Shown one piece after another: positions 9,327-17,704 of a DNA stretch of 64,000 nt (the first letter of the stretch is position 1; each line of letters starts with the position of its first letter). Position numbers and translations under genes: made by a program. The notes under the pieces are model-generated. The model ran no database searches. It saw only the letters and a list, made by a program, of their open reading frames with translations, and was not told where the DNA came from. Source of the stretch: Crocosphaera sp. UHCC 0190 (GTDB taxonomy: Bacteria > Cyanobacteriota > Cyanobacteriia > Cyanobacteriales > Microcystaceae); assembly GCF_034932065.1 (NCBI RefSeq), contig NZ_JAYGHP010000007.1, positions 124,001-188,000 of the forward strand, written 5' to 3'.

Positions 9327-9457
9327 TTTACAAGATAGATAAAATTAACAACTCAGATCCTACATGGGAGAAAGATGCAATCACTTTAATTTACGAAGCT
9401 ATAAATATGACTAAAGAACTTGTGAGCAAAAAATTACAGGAGCTTTATAAAGAATAA
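9317..9457 (+). pseudogene. possible gene remnant, C-terminal fragment
   Basis: An open frame with no proper start and a protein-like composition (INNSDPTWEKDAITLIY, then LVSKKLQELYKE) ends in TAA at 9457. It begins just inside the preceding hairpin. I do not recognise the family. It lies at the edge of the toxin-antitoxin patch and may be a decayed accessory gene, or chance. Confidence 0.25.
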
Positions 9458-9513
9458 AATGAGAAGATTGAGATCGATTTAACCCTGGGAAGTTAACCAT
9501 TTGATTTCATCTT

Positions 9514-9541
9514 ACAAAAAAAGTTTAATCGCTTTTTTTGT
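9514..9541. terminator. A/U-type hairpin 3' of higA
   Basis: Ten-base arms ACAAAAAAAG and CTTTTTTTGT around an 8-base loop, 21 bases beyond the higA stop. The stem is weak in G/C, but the U-run on either strand fits a bidirectional terminator. Confidence 0.4.
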
Positions 9542-9562
9542 TTATATTTTATGTTTTATATC

Positions 9563-9871
9563 TCAGATTTTAGAAATTACTAAAGTTAGAACTTCTTGAG
9601 CAATTTGTTCACCAATTTCGTCTTCTGTAATGTCTAGATCATAATCCATTTGTAGACCTAACCAAAACTGGGGTGACATATTAAAATAACGGGCGAGTCT
9701 TAGGGCTGTATCTGCTGTAATTCTACGTTTTCCTTGAATAATTTCATTAATACGACTGGTCGGAATTTTCATGGCTAAAGCGATTTGATTTTCGCTGAGA
9801 TTCATCGGTTTTAGAAATTCTTCTAAAAGCACTTCTCCTGGATGGATGGGAGTTAGTTTATCGGCATTCAT
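9563..9871 (-). CDS. higA: HigA-family antitoxin (XRE HTH)
   Basis: A 102-residue antitoxin of the HigA/VapI addiction-module family. The N-terminal signature is IHPGEVLLEEFLKPM. A helix-turn-helix follows (ENQIALAMKIPTSRINEIIQGKRRI), then the conserved ALRLARYFNMSPQFWLGLQ. It neutralises the adjacent HigB toxin and normally represses its own operon. The ATG at 9871 has a GAGG ribosome site. It lies 9 bases downstream of the toxin gene, the toxin-first order typical of higBA. Confidence 0.93.
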   Translation of the reverse strand: MNADKLTPIHPGEVLLEEFLKPMNLSENQIALAMKIPTSRINEIIQGKRRITADTALRLARYFNMSPQFWLGLQMDYDLDITEDEIGEQIAQEVLTLVISKI

Positions 9872-9880
9872 TTTGTTACC

Positions 9881-10162
9881 TCAATGATAATCAACAATTT
9901 CTACATTTAGGGCATCATTTTCTTGCCATTCAAAGCAAATTCGCCATTGATTATTAATTCTGATGCTATATTGTCCTTTCCTATCACCACTTGGTTTTTC
10001 TAGCCGATTAGCGGGCGGAATTCTGAGATCCTGAATTGTTTGCGCCCTATTTAGCATCCTTAATTTGCGTAATGCTATTTGTTGAATCTCTGATGGCAAT
10101 TTTTTGGCTCGCTGACGTTCAAAGATTTTTTGAGTTTCTTCGTCTTTAAAGTTTCGGATCAC
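9881..10162 (-). CDS. higB: HigB-family toxin (RelE superfamily mRNA interferase)
   Basis: A 93-residue HigB/RelE-type ribosome-dependent mRNA interferase. The diagnostic N-terminus IRNFKDEETQKIFERQ is followed by RKLRMLNRAQTIQDLRIPP, LEKPSGDRKGQYSIRINNQW and RICFEWQ. I start it at the GTG at 10162, preceded by AAGGAAA, because this matches the normal family length. The longer frame from 10222 adds 20 residues that family members lack and that come from sequence next to a duplicated comM tail. It pairs with higA. Confidence 0.88.
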   Translation of the reverse strand: MIRNFKDEETQKIFERQRAKKLPSEIQQIALRKLRMLNRAQTIQDLRIPPANRLEKPSGDRKGQYSIRINNQWRICFEWQENDALNVEIVDYH

Positions 10163-10213
10163 TTTCCTTTTTAAGCTTAACCATAACGACTTTTCTTGTT
10201 CTCCTTTCTTGAG

Positions 10214-10242
10214 ATTAATCACTGCATTCGATCAAATGTTCT
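10214..10242. repeat. 29-bp direct repeat, left copy (comM 3'-tail duplicate)
   Basis: Matches 10417-10445 at 27 of 29 positions (shared core ATTAATCACTGCATTCGATC). On the minus strand it encodes a copy of the last comM codons (RT-DRMQ-stop). With the right copy it brackets about 174 bases carrying a truncated antitoxin. Confidence 0.75.
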
Positions 10243-10254
10243 CTAAAGCAACTT

Positions 10255-10383
10255 TTAATAGTTGGAGTTATGGTTTTCTTCTTGTAAAATTGCCCAAAGA
10301 TAGGCTGCTGCTTCTGCTGGATTTTTTAAAGATTCAATTAAATATTGATGATAGTTTTTAGCAGTTTCCATCCTCTTTTCCAT
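10255..10383 (-). pseudogene. truncated addiction-module antidote (HTH antitoxin N-terminus)
   Basis: A 42-codon frame whose segment YHQYLIESLKNPAEAAAYL matches the N-terminal part of HigA-like antidote proteins of the HI1420 family, which normally continue for another 55 or so residues into a helix-turn-helix. Here it stops after QEENHNSNY. Met1 or Met5 could be the start. It lies between two copies of the comM 3' tail, so it looks like a relic left by recombination. Confidence 0.55.
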
Positions 10384-10416
10384 TGCATGATTTATTCCGT
10401 ATCCTAATGTTTTAAC

Positions 10417-10445
10417 ATTAATCACTGCATTCGATCAATAGTTCT
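10417..10445. repeat. 29-bp direct repeat, right copy (authentic comM 3' end)
   Basis: The right copy of the repeat at 10214-10242. It includes the real stop codon and final codons of comM on the minus strand. The two copies differ by a two-base swap near one end. Confidence 0.75.
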
Positions 10446-11951
10446 ATATTGAATTGCCTCGGCGACATGATAACTTTTTAATATCTCATCCTCAGCTAAA
10501 TCAGCAATAGTACGAGATACTTTTAAAATTCGATCCATCGCCCTTGCTGATAATCCTAACTTACGAATTGCCCCTTCTAATAAGTTACGACTCCCCTCAT
10601 CTAATTGACAAAAATTGCGTAAATGGATGGTTTGCATTTGAGCATTACAAGACACAGATTTGTCTTCTTTAAAGCGATTTTGAGCGCGATCGCGGGCCAG
10701 TTTTACCCGTTCCCTGATGGTTTTAGAATCTTCTCCCGTTCCTTGTCTGGTCATTTCTTCGGGTTTGAGGCGATTTACCGCCACTTGCAGGTCAATTCTA
10801 TCCATTAATGGCCCTGATAATTTGGCCCAATATTGTTCTCGTTGACGGGGGGAACAGGTGCAAGCTTGAATTGGATCGCCAAAATAACCACAGGGACAGG
10901 GATTCGTACTTGCGATCAGGGTAAATTGAGCCGGAAAGGTAACAGACTGGCGGGTGCGAGAAATGGAGACATAGCCATCTTCTAAGGGTTGGCGCAAGAA
11001 TTCTAAAACATTGCGCTTAAATTCGGTTAATTCATCTAAAAATAAGATGCCATGATGAGATAAAGAGATTTCACCAGGGCGAGGAAAACTGCCACCCCCA
11101 ACCAAACTAGGCCCAGATGCGGAATGGTGGGGACTGCGAAAGGGGCGATCTTGGATCAGAGAACCCCTATTTTTGAGTAATCCGGCGACTGAGTGAATTT
11201 GGGAGACTTCTAAAGCTTCTGAGAAGGATAAGGGCGGTAAAATGCCAGGTAAACGCTTGGCTAACATGGTTTTACCGCTACCTGGGGGGCCAACAAAAAT
11301 TAAATTGTGTCCTCCTGCGGCTGCTATTTCTAAAGCGCGACGGGCGTGGGTTTGGCCTTTGACATCTTTTAAGTCGAGACAGGAAACAGGCGATCGCTCA
11401 ATATTTGGGGCGGGTTGAAAGGTTACAGGTTGATGGTTTTGGGGTTGACAGAGGAAGTCAGCGACATCTGAGAGGTGTTTGAAGCCGTAAACCGCTAAAT
11501 TTTTAACCACTGCTGCTTCTTGGGCGTTATCGGCGGGAACCACTAACCCTGTGATTCCCAGGCTTTGGGCGGCAGCAGCGATGGGTAAAACGCCAGCAAC
11601 GGGGCGCAAACTGCCATCAAGGGATAATTCCCCTAAAAATAGATAATCCCCCAATAAATGGGCATCAATTTGTTCTGAGGCGGCTAATATTCCCACACTG
11701 ATAGGTAAGTCAAAATAGGGGCCTTCTTTACGCAAATCGGCGGGGGCTAAATTAATAATAATTTTACGCACGGGAAAGGCAAAACCTGAATTTTTTAAGG
11801 CTGCTTTCACTCTTTCCCTAGATTCTTGTACCGCAGTATCAGGAAGTCCCACAATTGTAATTGCAGGAAGTCCCCCTGAAACATCAACTTCTACCCCAAC
11901 TTTAAGCGCGTCAATGCCCACTAATGAAGCACTCCAAACCCTAGCTAACAT
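10422..11951 (-). CDS. comM: ComM/YifB family Mg-chelatase-like AAA+ ATPase (complete copy)
   Basis: A 509-residue ComM. In naturally transformable bacteria this is a hexameric helicase promoting branch migration of incoming DNA during homologous recombination. The N-terminal ChlI domain begins MLARVWSASLVGIDA. Walker A is GPPGSGKTMLAKRLPG, Walker B ILFLDELTEF, then ASTNPCPCGYFGDP and the C-terminal SGPLMDRIDLQV and LSARAMDRILKVSRTIADL. It is intact. Its 5' 656 bases are duplicated at 13137-13792 and its last 29 bases at 10214-10242. The upstream block at 11978-11993 is shared with the duplicate at 15 of 16 bases. Confidence 0.95.
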   Translation of the reverse strand: MLARVWSASLVGIDALKVGVEVDVSGGLPAITIVGLPDTAVQESRERVKAALKNSGFAFPVRKIIINLAPADLRKEGPYFDLPISVGILAASEQIDAHLLGDYLFLGELSLDGSLRPVAGVLPIAAAAQSLGITGLVVPADNAQEAAVVKNLAVYGFKHLSDVADFLCQPQNHQPVTFQPAPNIERSPVSCLDLKDVKGQTHARRALEIAAAGGHNLIFVGPPGSGKTMLAKRLPGILPPLSFSEALEVSQIHSVAGLLKNRGSLIQDRPFRSPHHSASGPSLVGGGSFPRPGEISLSHHGILFLDELTEFKRNVLEFLRQPLEDGYVSISRTRQSVTFPAQFTLIASTNPCPCGYFGDPIQACTCSPRQREQYWAKLSGPLMDRIDLQVAVNRLKPEEMTRQGTGEDSKTIRERVKLARDRAQNRFKEDKSVSCNAQMQTIHLRNFCQLDEGSRNLLEGAIRKLGLSARAMDRILKVSRTIADLAEDEILKSYHVAEAIQYRTIDRMQ

Positions 11952-12041
11952 TTTTTGAGTTCCTTAAATAGTTCGGTTAGGTTTAGTATGCCCGTAAACT
12001 GTAAATAATTTACTGTCTCATTAAATTAATTTCATAAATAG

Positions 12042-12407
12042 TTAGGTTGAAAAATTTTCAAATTGCCCAGGCAAGTCTAAAGCCATTAATAATGCTCGAT
12101 TTAACTCTTGTATTTGTGGCTCAGAAAGTTGACCTCGTAAGCGTAATAAGCGAGTTTTAGATAATACTCTCATTTGATCAGCCATAGCGATAGAATCTTT
12201 AGTTAGTCCCCCGCTTGGGCTTTGAATTAATACTTGAGTTGAATAAATTCGCTTTTGGGATTGATAAGTTGTGCAAGGAACAACTAAAACGACTGGACTA
12301 TAAGCATTAATTGCATCTCGACTAACAATAATAACTGGACGGTTTCCGCCTTGCTCAGAACCTTCAACGGGATCAAGACGAGCATCATAAACTTCTCCCC
12401 GTTTCAT
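12042..12407 (-). CDS. MazF/PemK-family toxin
   Basis: A 121-residue type II toxin, a sequence-specific endoribonuclease by family. It shows MKRGEVYDARLDPVEGSEQGG at the start (with a longer family-typical loop), RPVIIVSRDAINAY, VVLVVPCTT and a C-terminal LNRALLMALDL helix. I start it at the ATG at 12407 because that overlaps the antitoxin stop as ATGA, the usual translational coupling, and restores the family N-terminus. The upstream in-frame ATG at 12440 lies inside the antitoxin gene. Confidence 0.88.
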   Translation of the reverse strand: MKRGEVYDARLDPVEGSEQGGNRPVIIVSRDAINAYSPVVLVVPCTTYQSQKRIYSTQVLIQSPSGGLTKDSIAMADQMRVLSKTRLLRLRGQLSEPQIQELNRALLMALDLPGQFENFST

Positions 12408-12682
12408 TCTTGAGATTCCCCTAACTCCAAAGCCTCCCAACTCGCAGACGAAAATTCAGCATCCATTCTTAATACTTCTGTCTGATAGTCGGGATCTTGT
12501 GCCATTTCCGCTAATTCTGCGTCAATTTCTGCCCTTTGTAGGGCTTCAAGTTCATGCTGTATTGCTTGTGTAATTAGTTCATTGCGACTTTTGGCTTTTC
12601 CTTGCTTTACTGCTCGATCAGTAGCCGCTAAAAGAATGGTAGGTAAGCTCAAAGTAGTACGAGTTATCGGTTTTGTCATCAT
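12404..12682 (-). CDS. MazE-like ribbon-helix-helix antitoxin
   Basis: A 92-residue antitoxin. The N-terminal ribbon-helix-helix reads ITRTTLSLPTILLAATDRAV followed by KAKSRNELITQAIQ. The acidic C-terminal half (AEIDAELAEMAQDPDY) is the probable toxin-binding tail. It overlaps the MazF-like toxin gene by 4 bases and would be transcribed first, the usual antitoxin-toxin order. Met1 and Met2 are both possible starts. Confidence 0.88.
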   Translation of the reverse strand: MMTKPITRTTLSLPTILLAATDRAVKQGKAKSRNELITQAIQHELEALQRAEIDAELAEMAQDPDYQTEVLRMDAEFSSASWEALELGESQE

Positions 12683-12830
12683 TGGATGCCTACTTGATGA
12701 TGATTATGACATCAAATATAGCATCAATTTTCTAGTAATAGTCAAAACTCAGCTTAATCTTAAAAACAGCCGGAATTGAGTAAAATTGAAATGAAGCAGA
12801 TAACCATTAACAATTCTCTAGGAAATTTAG

Positions 12831-13259
12831 ATGGATACCATTACAACAGCAATCTTGGCGGGTCTAGCTGGTTTGAGTAAAGATGCTATCAAAGATAGTT
12901 ATAATGCTCTAAAATCGGCTTTAAAGAAGAAATTTGGTTCAGGAAGCGATTTGATTGATGCTGTTGATAAATTGGAAAAAAAGCCTGAGTCTGAGGGTCG
13001 CAAAACTACGCTGCAAGAAGAAGTGGAAATAGCTAAGGTGAATGATGATCCTGATATTATTCAATTAGCGCAAGATTTACTTGAGAAAATCAAAGAAGAA
13101 CCAGAGGGACAACAAATTATAACCCAACATATCAGTAAAATTAAATTGTGTCCTCCTGCGGCCGCTATTTCTAAGGCGCGACGGGCGTGGGTTTGGCCTT
13201 TGACATCTTTTAAGTCGAGACAGGAAACAGGCGATCGCTCAACATTTTGGGTAGGTTGA
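12831..13259 (+). pseudogene. helical protein of unknown function, 3' end replaced by comM duplicate
   Basis: An ATG with AGGAAA opens a frame of 142 codons, but only the first 102 or so are native. From base 13137 the DNA is the antisense of a comM copy, so the last 40 codons (from LCPPAAAISKARRAW on) are fortuitous. The native part is helical and charged: ITTAILAGLAGLSKDAIKDS, then LKSALKKKFGSGSDLIDAV and DPDIIQLAQDLLEKIKEE. From memory it resembles N-terminal helical modules in cyanobacterial proteins that precede RHIM-like amyloid-signalling tails (TRADD-N-like). The tail is missing here, so that comparison is tentative. The gene was truncated by the rearrangement. Confidence 0.65.
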
Positions 13260-13792
13260 AAGGTTACAGGTTGATGGTTTTGGGGTTGACAGAGGAAGTC
13301 AGCGACATCTGAGAGGTGTTTGAAGCCGTAAACCGCTAAATTTTTGACCACAGAGGCTTCTTGGGCATTATCGGCGGGAACCACTAACCCTGTGATTCCC
13401 AGGCTTTGGGCGGCAGCAGCGATGGGTAAAACGCCAGCAACGGGGCGCAAACTGCCATCAAGGGATAATTCCCCTAAAAATAGATAATCCCCCAATAAAT
13501 GGGCATCAATTTGTTCTGAGGCGGCTAATATTCCCACACTAATTGGTAAGTCAAAATAGGGGCCTTCTTTACGCAAATCGGCAGGGGCTAAATTAATAAT
13601 TATTTTACGCACGGGAAAGGCAAAACCTGAATTTTTTAGGGCTGCTTTCACTCTTTCCCTAGATTCTTGTACAGCAGTATCAGGAAGACCAACAATTGTG
13701 ATGGCAGGAAGTCCCCCGGAAACATCAACTTCTACCCCAACCTTTACCGCATCAATGCCTACTAATGAAGCACTCCAAACCCTCGCTAACAT
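13137..13792 (-). pseudogene. comM duplicate, 3'-truncated
   Basis: A second copy of comM covering its first 218 or so codons. It shows five amino-acid differences from the complete copy that I can see (for example AVKVGVEV against ALKVGVEV, and EASVV against EAAVV). Homology stops abruptly at 13137, at the start of Walker A (after GGHNLI), where the complete copy continues with FVGPPGSGKT. The frame then reads through 25 unrelated codons, antisense to the helical gene. No ATPase core remains, so it cannot be functional ComM. Its own upstream block (13823-13838) still resembles that of the complete gene. Confidence 0.88.
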
Positions 13793-14052
13793 AGTTATTT
13801 CCTATTACTTGATTTCTTGCGCTAGGTTTAGTATTCCCATTTATGGGGGAAGGTTTAGCGATCGCCTATCAACTTCATGAAAATTTTATCAATCTTAGTC
13901 ACGGAATGCAGGTTGTTAGTTTTTGCAGAGTTTTGGGAATACTCATTATTAGATAGCTGTGCCGTTAACAAGGTTATTGAGGAGTGTCAGACTATCGCCT
14001 TTTTTTTCATCCCTTAACTTATCCATAAAAATGACTCAAGAGGAACCCAAAA

Positions 14053-16161
14053 ATGTTGAATAAAATTTTCAATTTGTTTTCAGAAGATAGCCAAGATGAT
14101 CAGGCAGCGATTGATGCTAATAAACTTAGAAAAAACATTAAAGATATTCAGCCAGGTTATCGCTTAGCGAATAAGTATGAAGTCACCAAGATCTTAGGAG
14201 AAGGAGGATTTGGTGCAACATTTTTAGTCAGGAGTTTAATGACAGCAGTGCCTGTTATTTATGTTGCTAAACTTCAAAAATTGGGAGAAGATGAATCCAG
14301 AAATTTAGACTTGTTAGAAAGATTTAAAAAAGAAGCACAGGTCCTACAACTATTAGGGGTTTCTCATGGACAAATACCCTCTTTAATTGATTTCTTTGAT
14401 TTTGAAGGCAATTTTTATTTAATTCAAGAATTTATCCAAGGTAATACTTTAATGGATGAACTTCTTAAATATCTTAAACAAGGGTATGTTATGGCAGATA
14501 AACGGGCTATTGAGCTTATGCTATCTTTACTAGAAGTTTTAGAAACAGTTCATCGGCAAAAAATTATCCATCGGGATATTAAACCTGACAATATTATTTT
14601 ACGTCAAGGAGACGGTAAACCTGTTTTGATTGACTTTGGTATTATTAAAGATGTAGCGACCTCTGATTTAGGAAAAACAGGTACAATTATCGGGACTCCT
14701 GGCTATTGTCCTATTGAACAACAAGTTGGTAAAACCTTCTTTCAAAGTGATTTATATGCCGTAGGAATGACGATGTTATTTTTAACAACAGGTGTTCCTC
14801 CCCATAAATTTGAAATAACTGAAAATTATGAATTAGATTTAACGCAAGTAGAGGATATGATTTCTACTCCTCTGTTATCTTGGTTAAAAGAAGCAACATC
14901 TGTTTTACCTCAAAATCGTTTTGCTTCAGCAGAAGAAATGAGAGAAGCACTTTTACATATTTATAATCTCGATTATGTAGTTCAAGGAATGGCTTTAGCG
15001 CGGGAAGAAAATCAAGAAGAACTGAGGGCATTACATGATGAAATTGATAGCTTAAAACAGGAACTAAGTCAATCAAAACAACAGGAAATGAAATCAATTA
15101 AGCACAAAACTATTCAGATAGAAGAGTTTAATCAGACACCTTCTGAAATGCCACAAATTCCTTCTAATCTTGAAGAAATTATCACCACTCAGATAGAAAT
15201 TAATGGATTTAATGCCATTAAACGACTATTTAAGCGTAATGACTTAGATAGAGATCGCCTACAAATGAAAGATACCATTGATTATTGTGGGATTAATATT
15301 GATGGAGATGAAGCTAAAACCCTAATCAAATTGTATTTTAATGATGAAAATAATTTGATTTTTTCTCTCGTGTTATCCAACGGAGAAGAATCACAATTTC
15401 CCATTAATAGTATTCGGGGAATTTCGAGCAAAAAAGAGCTAATTATTGCTCGTGCTAAAGAATTAATGGAACAACCAGATAATCCTAATTCTCAGCCTTC
15501 ACATAATCCGATTTCATCTGCTGATTATGATTACTCAATTAATCATCCTTTTCCTTCGGATAAAACCATTGAAGAACTCCTAGAAAAAGGATACATTGGG
15601 GTTGACTATGAATTAGTTATTGATAATGCTTTTGTGGTAGCTGCTAATCATAAATTTAAAGAACAAATAAAATGGGTAAGAACTCAACCTGATCAAGATG
15701 GGGATGTTGCTTTGATGACAAATGATACACAAGCTTTTGATCAACTTTTGGACTTTATGTTAGACAAATTTGGTTGGTGTCCTCAAGTTTATTCTAATCA
15801 AACTCCTCAAGAAATTTATATTTTCACTCCCAAAAATGAACAAGAAGAACAGGCAATTTATTTGGCAACAGTGGGAGACTTTGGATGGAAAGGATCACTC
15901 TATAGCTTAGAGTATAATGAGGCATATCGTGATAAATCTTGCCTCATTTTTGCCACTCAACCGAAAGATTCCCAAAAACAAGAATGGTTATTAGTTCAAG
16001 TGAATACCAAAAAGAAACAAATTTCTTGGAGTGTTCATGATGAATCTTTGGAAAAAGTTTATTATCTTTGGGCAGAAAGTATCAAGATTCCTGAACCAAA
16101 ATTTAAGCCTACTGCTGACGAACTTATTGATGCTATAAAAAGTAAATTCCATACAGTTTAA
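14053..16161 (+). CDS. serine/threonine protein kinase with unknown C-terminal region
   Basis: A 702-residue eukaryotic-type kinase without a membrane segment. The kinase domain spans residues 42-310: glycine loop GEGGFG (49-54), VAK with Lys73, catalytic HRDIKPDN (173-180), DFG (194-196) and GTIIGTPGYCPIEQ. All catalytic residues are present. A coiled coil (about 320-355, LRALHDEIDSLKQEL) links to roughly 340 residues that I do not recognise, including a beta-rich stretch around INIDGDEAKTLIKLYF and a C-terminal domain with KTIEELLEKGYIG. The start is chosen for its AGAGGAA upstream. It stands alone between the comM duplicate and convergent desA. Confidence 0.9.
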   Translation: MLNKIFNLFSEDSQDDQAAIDANKLRKNIKDIQPGYRLANKYEVTKILGEGGFGATFLVRSLMTAVPVIYVAKLQKLGEDESRNLDLLERFKKEAQVLQLLGVSHGQIPSLIDFFDFEGNFYLIQEFIQGNTLMDELLKYLKQGYVMADKRAIELMLSLLEVLETVHRQKIIHRDIKPDNIILRQGDGKPVLIDFGIIKDVATSDLGKTGTIIGTPGYCPIEQQVGKTFFQSDLYAVGMTMLFLTTGVPPHKFEITENYELDLTQVEDMISTPLLSWLKEATSVLPQNRFASAEEMREALLHIYNLDYVVQGMALAREENQEELRALHDEIDSLKQELSQSKQQEMKSIKHKTIQIEEFNQTPSEMPQIPSNLEEIITTQIEINGFNAIKRLFKRNDLDRDRLQMKDTIDYCGINIDGDEAKTLIKLYFNDENNLIFSLVLSNGEESQFPINSIRGISSKKELIIARAKELMEQPDNPNSQPSHNPISSADYDYSINHPFPSDKTIEELLEKGYIGVDYELVIDNAFVVAANHKFKEQIKWVRTQPDQDGDVALMTNDTQAFDQLLDFMLDKFGWCPQVYSNQTPQEIYIFTPKNEQEEQAIYLATVGDFGWKGSLYSLEYNEAYRDKSCLIFATQPKDSQKQEWLLVQVNTKKKQISWSVHDESLEKVYYLWAESIKIPEPKFKPTADELIDAIKSKFHTV

Positions 16162-16202
16162 TTAGTTAGTTTCCAACCTGAAATTTTAGAAACTCGACAA
16201 AA

Positions 16203-16237
16203 AAGCGATCGCCTCTGAATAAAACAAGCGATCGCTT
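16203..16237. terminator. HIP1-based hairpin between convergent genes
   Basis: Inverted copies of the HIP1 octamer extended to AAGCGATCGC and GCGATCGCTT, 15 bases apart, lie between the kinase gene and desA, which converge here. They can form a 10-bp stem on either strand. Confidence 0.45.
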
Positions 16238-16274
16238 CAAACTTTAAAGTTCTATTTCCGATGAAAAAGAAAGG

Positions 16275-17321
16275 TTATTTACTCTGATAATATTGTTTGA
16301 AACTCTGATATTTTGTTTCAGGATGATAGAGATGACATTGAGTCGTAATCTCATCCATTAACTGCCAAGAAAAGCGCAGTTCACACAAATACTGTCCCCA
16401 GTTTTCTTTTAAACTTTGATGAGCCATGCGTAAATTATAGCTCGGAATTCCTGTCGAAATATGATGAGGAATATGTACATTAATATCGTGACAGAGAATT
16501 TCCACCCAACGGGGATAATCACAATGGACTGTACCACATAACTGTGCTTGCGCCTCATTCCATTCCGCTTCTTTGATAAAGGGAATACTAGGAATAGTAT
16601 GGTGAACCAAAGTAAAGGTACTCATCCAAAAATGAAACACTAACCAAGGCAATAACCAAAACTTAACAACTCCCCAGACTCCTAGGGTAGCAAAAGCAAT
16701 GGGAAAAGCAATAACAGCAGGGATAATTACCACTAAAGCAGAAAAACGAATCTGTTCCCGTTCTTTGCCTTCAAATTTAGTCCAGTCAAAGTGAATTTTT
16801 ACCCAATGAACTACAGAAGCAAACCACCAAAACCGTCCTCGTAACCTCTGATATCCCCACTTTTCAAAAGAAGAAAAGCTTTCATAAAATTCTGGAGTAA
16901 ACGGGTCCCAGGCGTTATCAACATCAAGTTTATTGGTATGTTTATGATGATAATTGTGGAGAATGCGCCAACCATGAAAAGGATAAATTAGGGGCAAAAA
17001 AACCGCATGACCAACTAAATCATTCACCCAGGTTTTATTAGAAAAGGAACGATGACCACAGTCATGACCAATCACAAAAAAACCCGTCATGGCAGTTCCT
17101 GTAAACCCCCAGGCAATGGGTAATAAATACCAAGGAGAAACGGCGATGGCAGCCCATCCTAATGCTACCATTGACACAGTAAGAACCACTTTAAACCAAG
17201 CTTTACGAGGATTTTTAACAAATACCTCAGCAGGTAACGTATTAAGAATATCTCGCAACCGAATATTTTCATCCAGTTGGGGTGAGACTGACGGTTGAGA
17301 TTGAGTAAGCAATGTTGTCAT
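16275..17321 (-). CDS. desA: delta-12 acyl-lipid fatty acid desaturase DesA
   Basis: A 348-residue membrane di-iron desaturase introducing the delta-12 double bond into oleoyl groups on membrane lipids, using ferredoxin as electron donor in cyanobacteria. The three histidine boxes are HDCGH (86-90), HNYHH (122-126) and HIPHH near residue 290. Other DesA landmarks are TKLDVDNAWDPF-type spacing after box 2, FWMSTFTLVHHTIP and GTVHCDYPRWVE. It is normal length. Family members are commonly induced by cold. No regulatory site is recognisable in the 5' region. Confidence 0.93.
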   Translation of the reverse strand: MTTLLTQSQPSVSPQLDENIRLRDILNTLPAEVFVKNPRKAWFKVVLTVSMVALGWAAIAVSPWYLLPIAWGFTGTAMTGFFVIGHDCGHRSFSNKTWVNDLVGHAVFLPLIYPFHGWRILHNYHHKHTNKLDVDNAWDPFTPEFYESFSSFEKWGYQRLRGRFWWFASVVHWVKIHFDWTKFEGKEREQIRFSALVVIIPAVIAFPIAFATLGVWGVVKFWLLPWLVFHFWMSTFTLVHHTIPSIPFIKEAEWNEAQAQLCGTVHCDYPRWVEILCHDINVHIPHHISTGIPSYNLRMAHQSLKENWGQYLCELRFSWQLMDEITTQCHLYHPETKYQSFKQYYQSK

Positions 17322-17704
17322 GAAAAACTGATGATAGTAAAAGTGTGAATTCAGAGTAACTAAGGGAAAACCGGCCCATAAGAACTCTTGAAGCCATGCA
17401 GGAGCAGAAATTATAGCTCAATCAAGGCTAAAATTACCCGTTACTGGGTCTTAATAGTTATATCACAATCTAAGGACAACCTTCTTCAGTTCACCTAAAA
17501 ATAGATTTTTTAAAATACTGTTCAAATTACTACTGGTAACGTGGAGAGGAGAAGAAATTGAACCAGAGAAGTTATTCAAACCAGAAAAATAGAAACCCCT
17601 TTAATGAGAACATAAATACTATAAAAAAACGCCAAAAATGAATAATTGGGGTTTTATCATACAATAAATAATAACCTAAAAGGAAATAACTTGGATTAAG
17701 ACGA
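17322..17704. other. divergent intergenic region desA/yidC
   Basis: About 380 AT-rich bases holding the promoters of desA (minus) and yidC (plus). No coding frame, tRNA or strong hairpin is visible. The rpmH-rnpA genes that usually precede yidC in bacteria are not here. Confidence 0.4.

Noticed and set aside
10163-10222. Longer HigB starting at 10222
   Set aside because: The extra 20 codons are absent from the family and the GTG at 10162 has a ribosome site.
12831-13259. A 142-residue fusion protein as a real gene product
   Set aside because: The last 40 or so codons are the antisense of duplicated comM DNA, so the C-terminal part is accidental.
13061-13792. A functional second ComM
   Set aside because: Walker A, Walker B and all downstream parts are missing. 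Homology ends at 13137.
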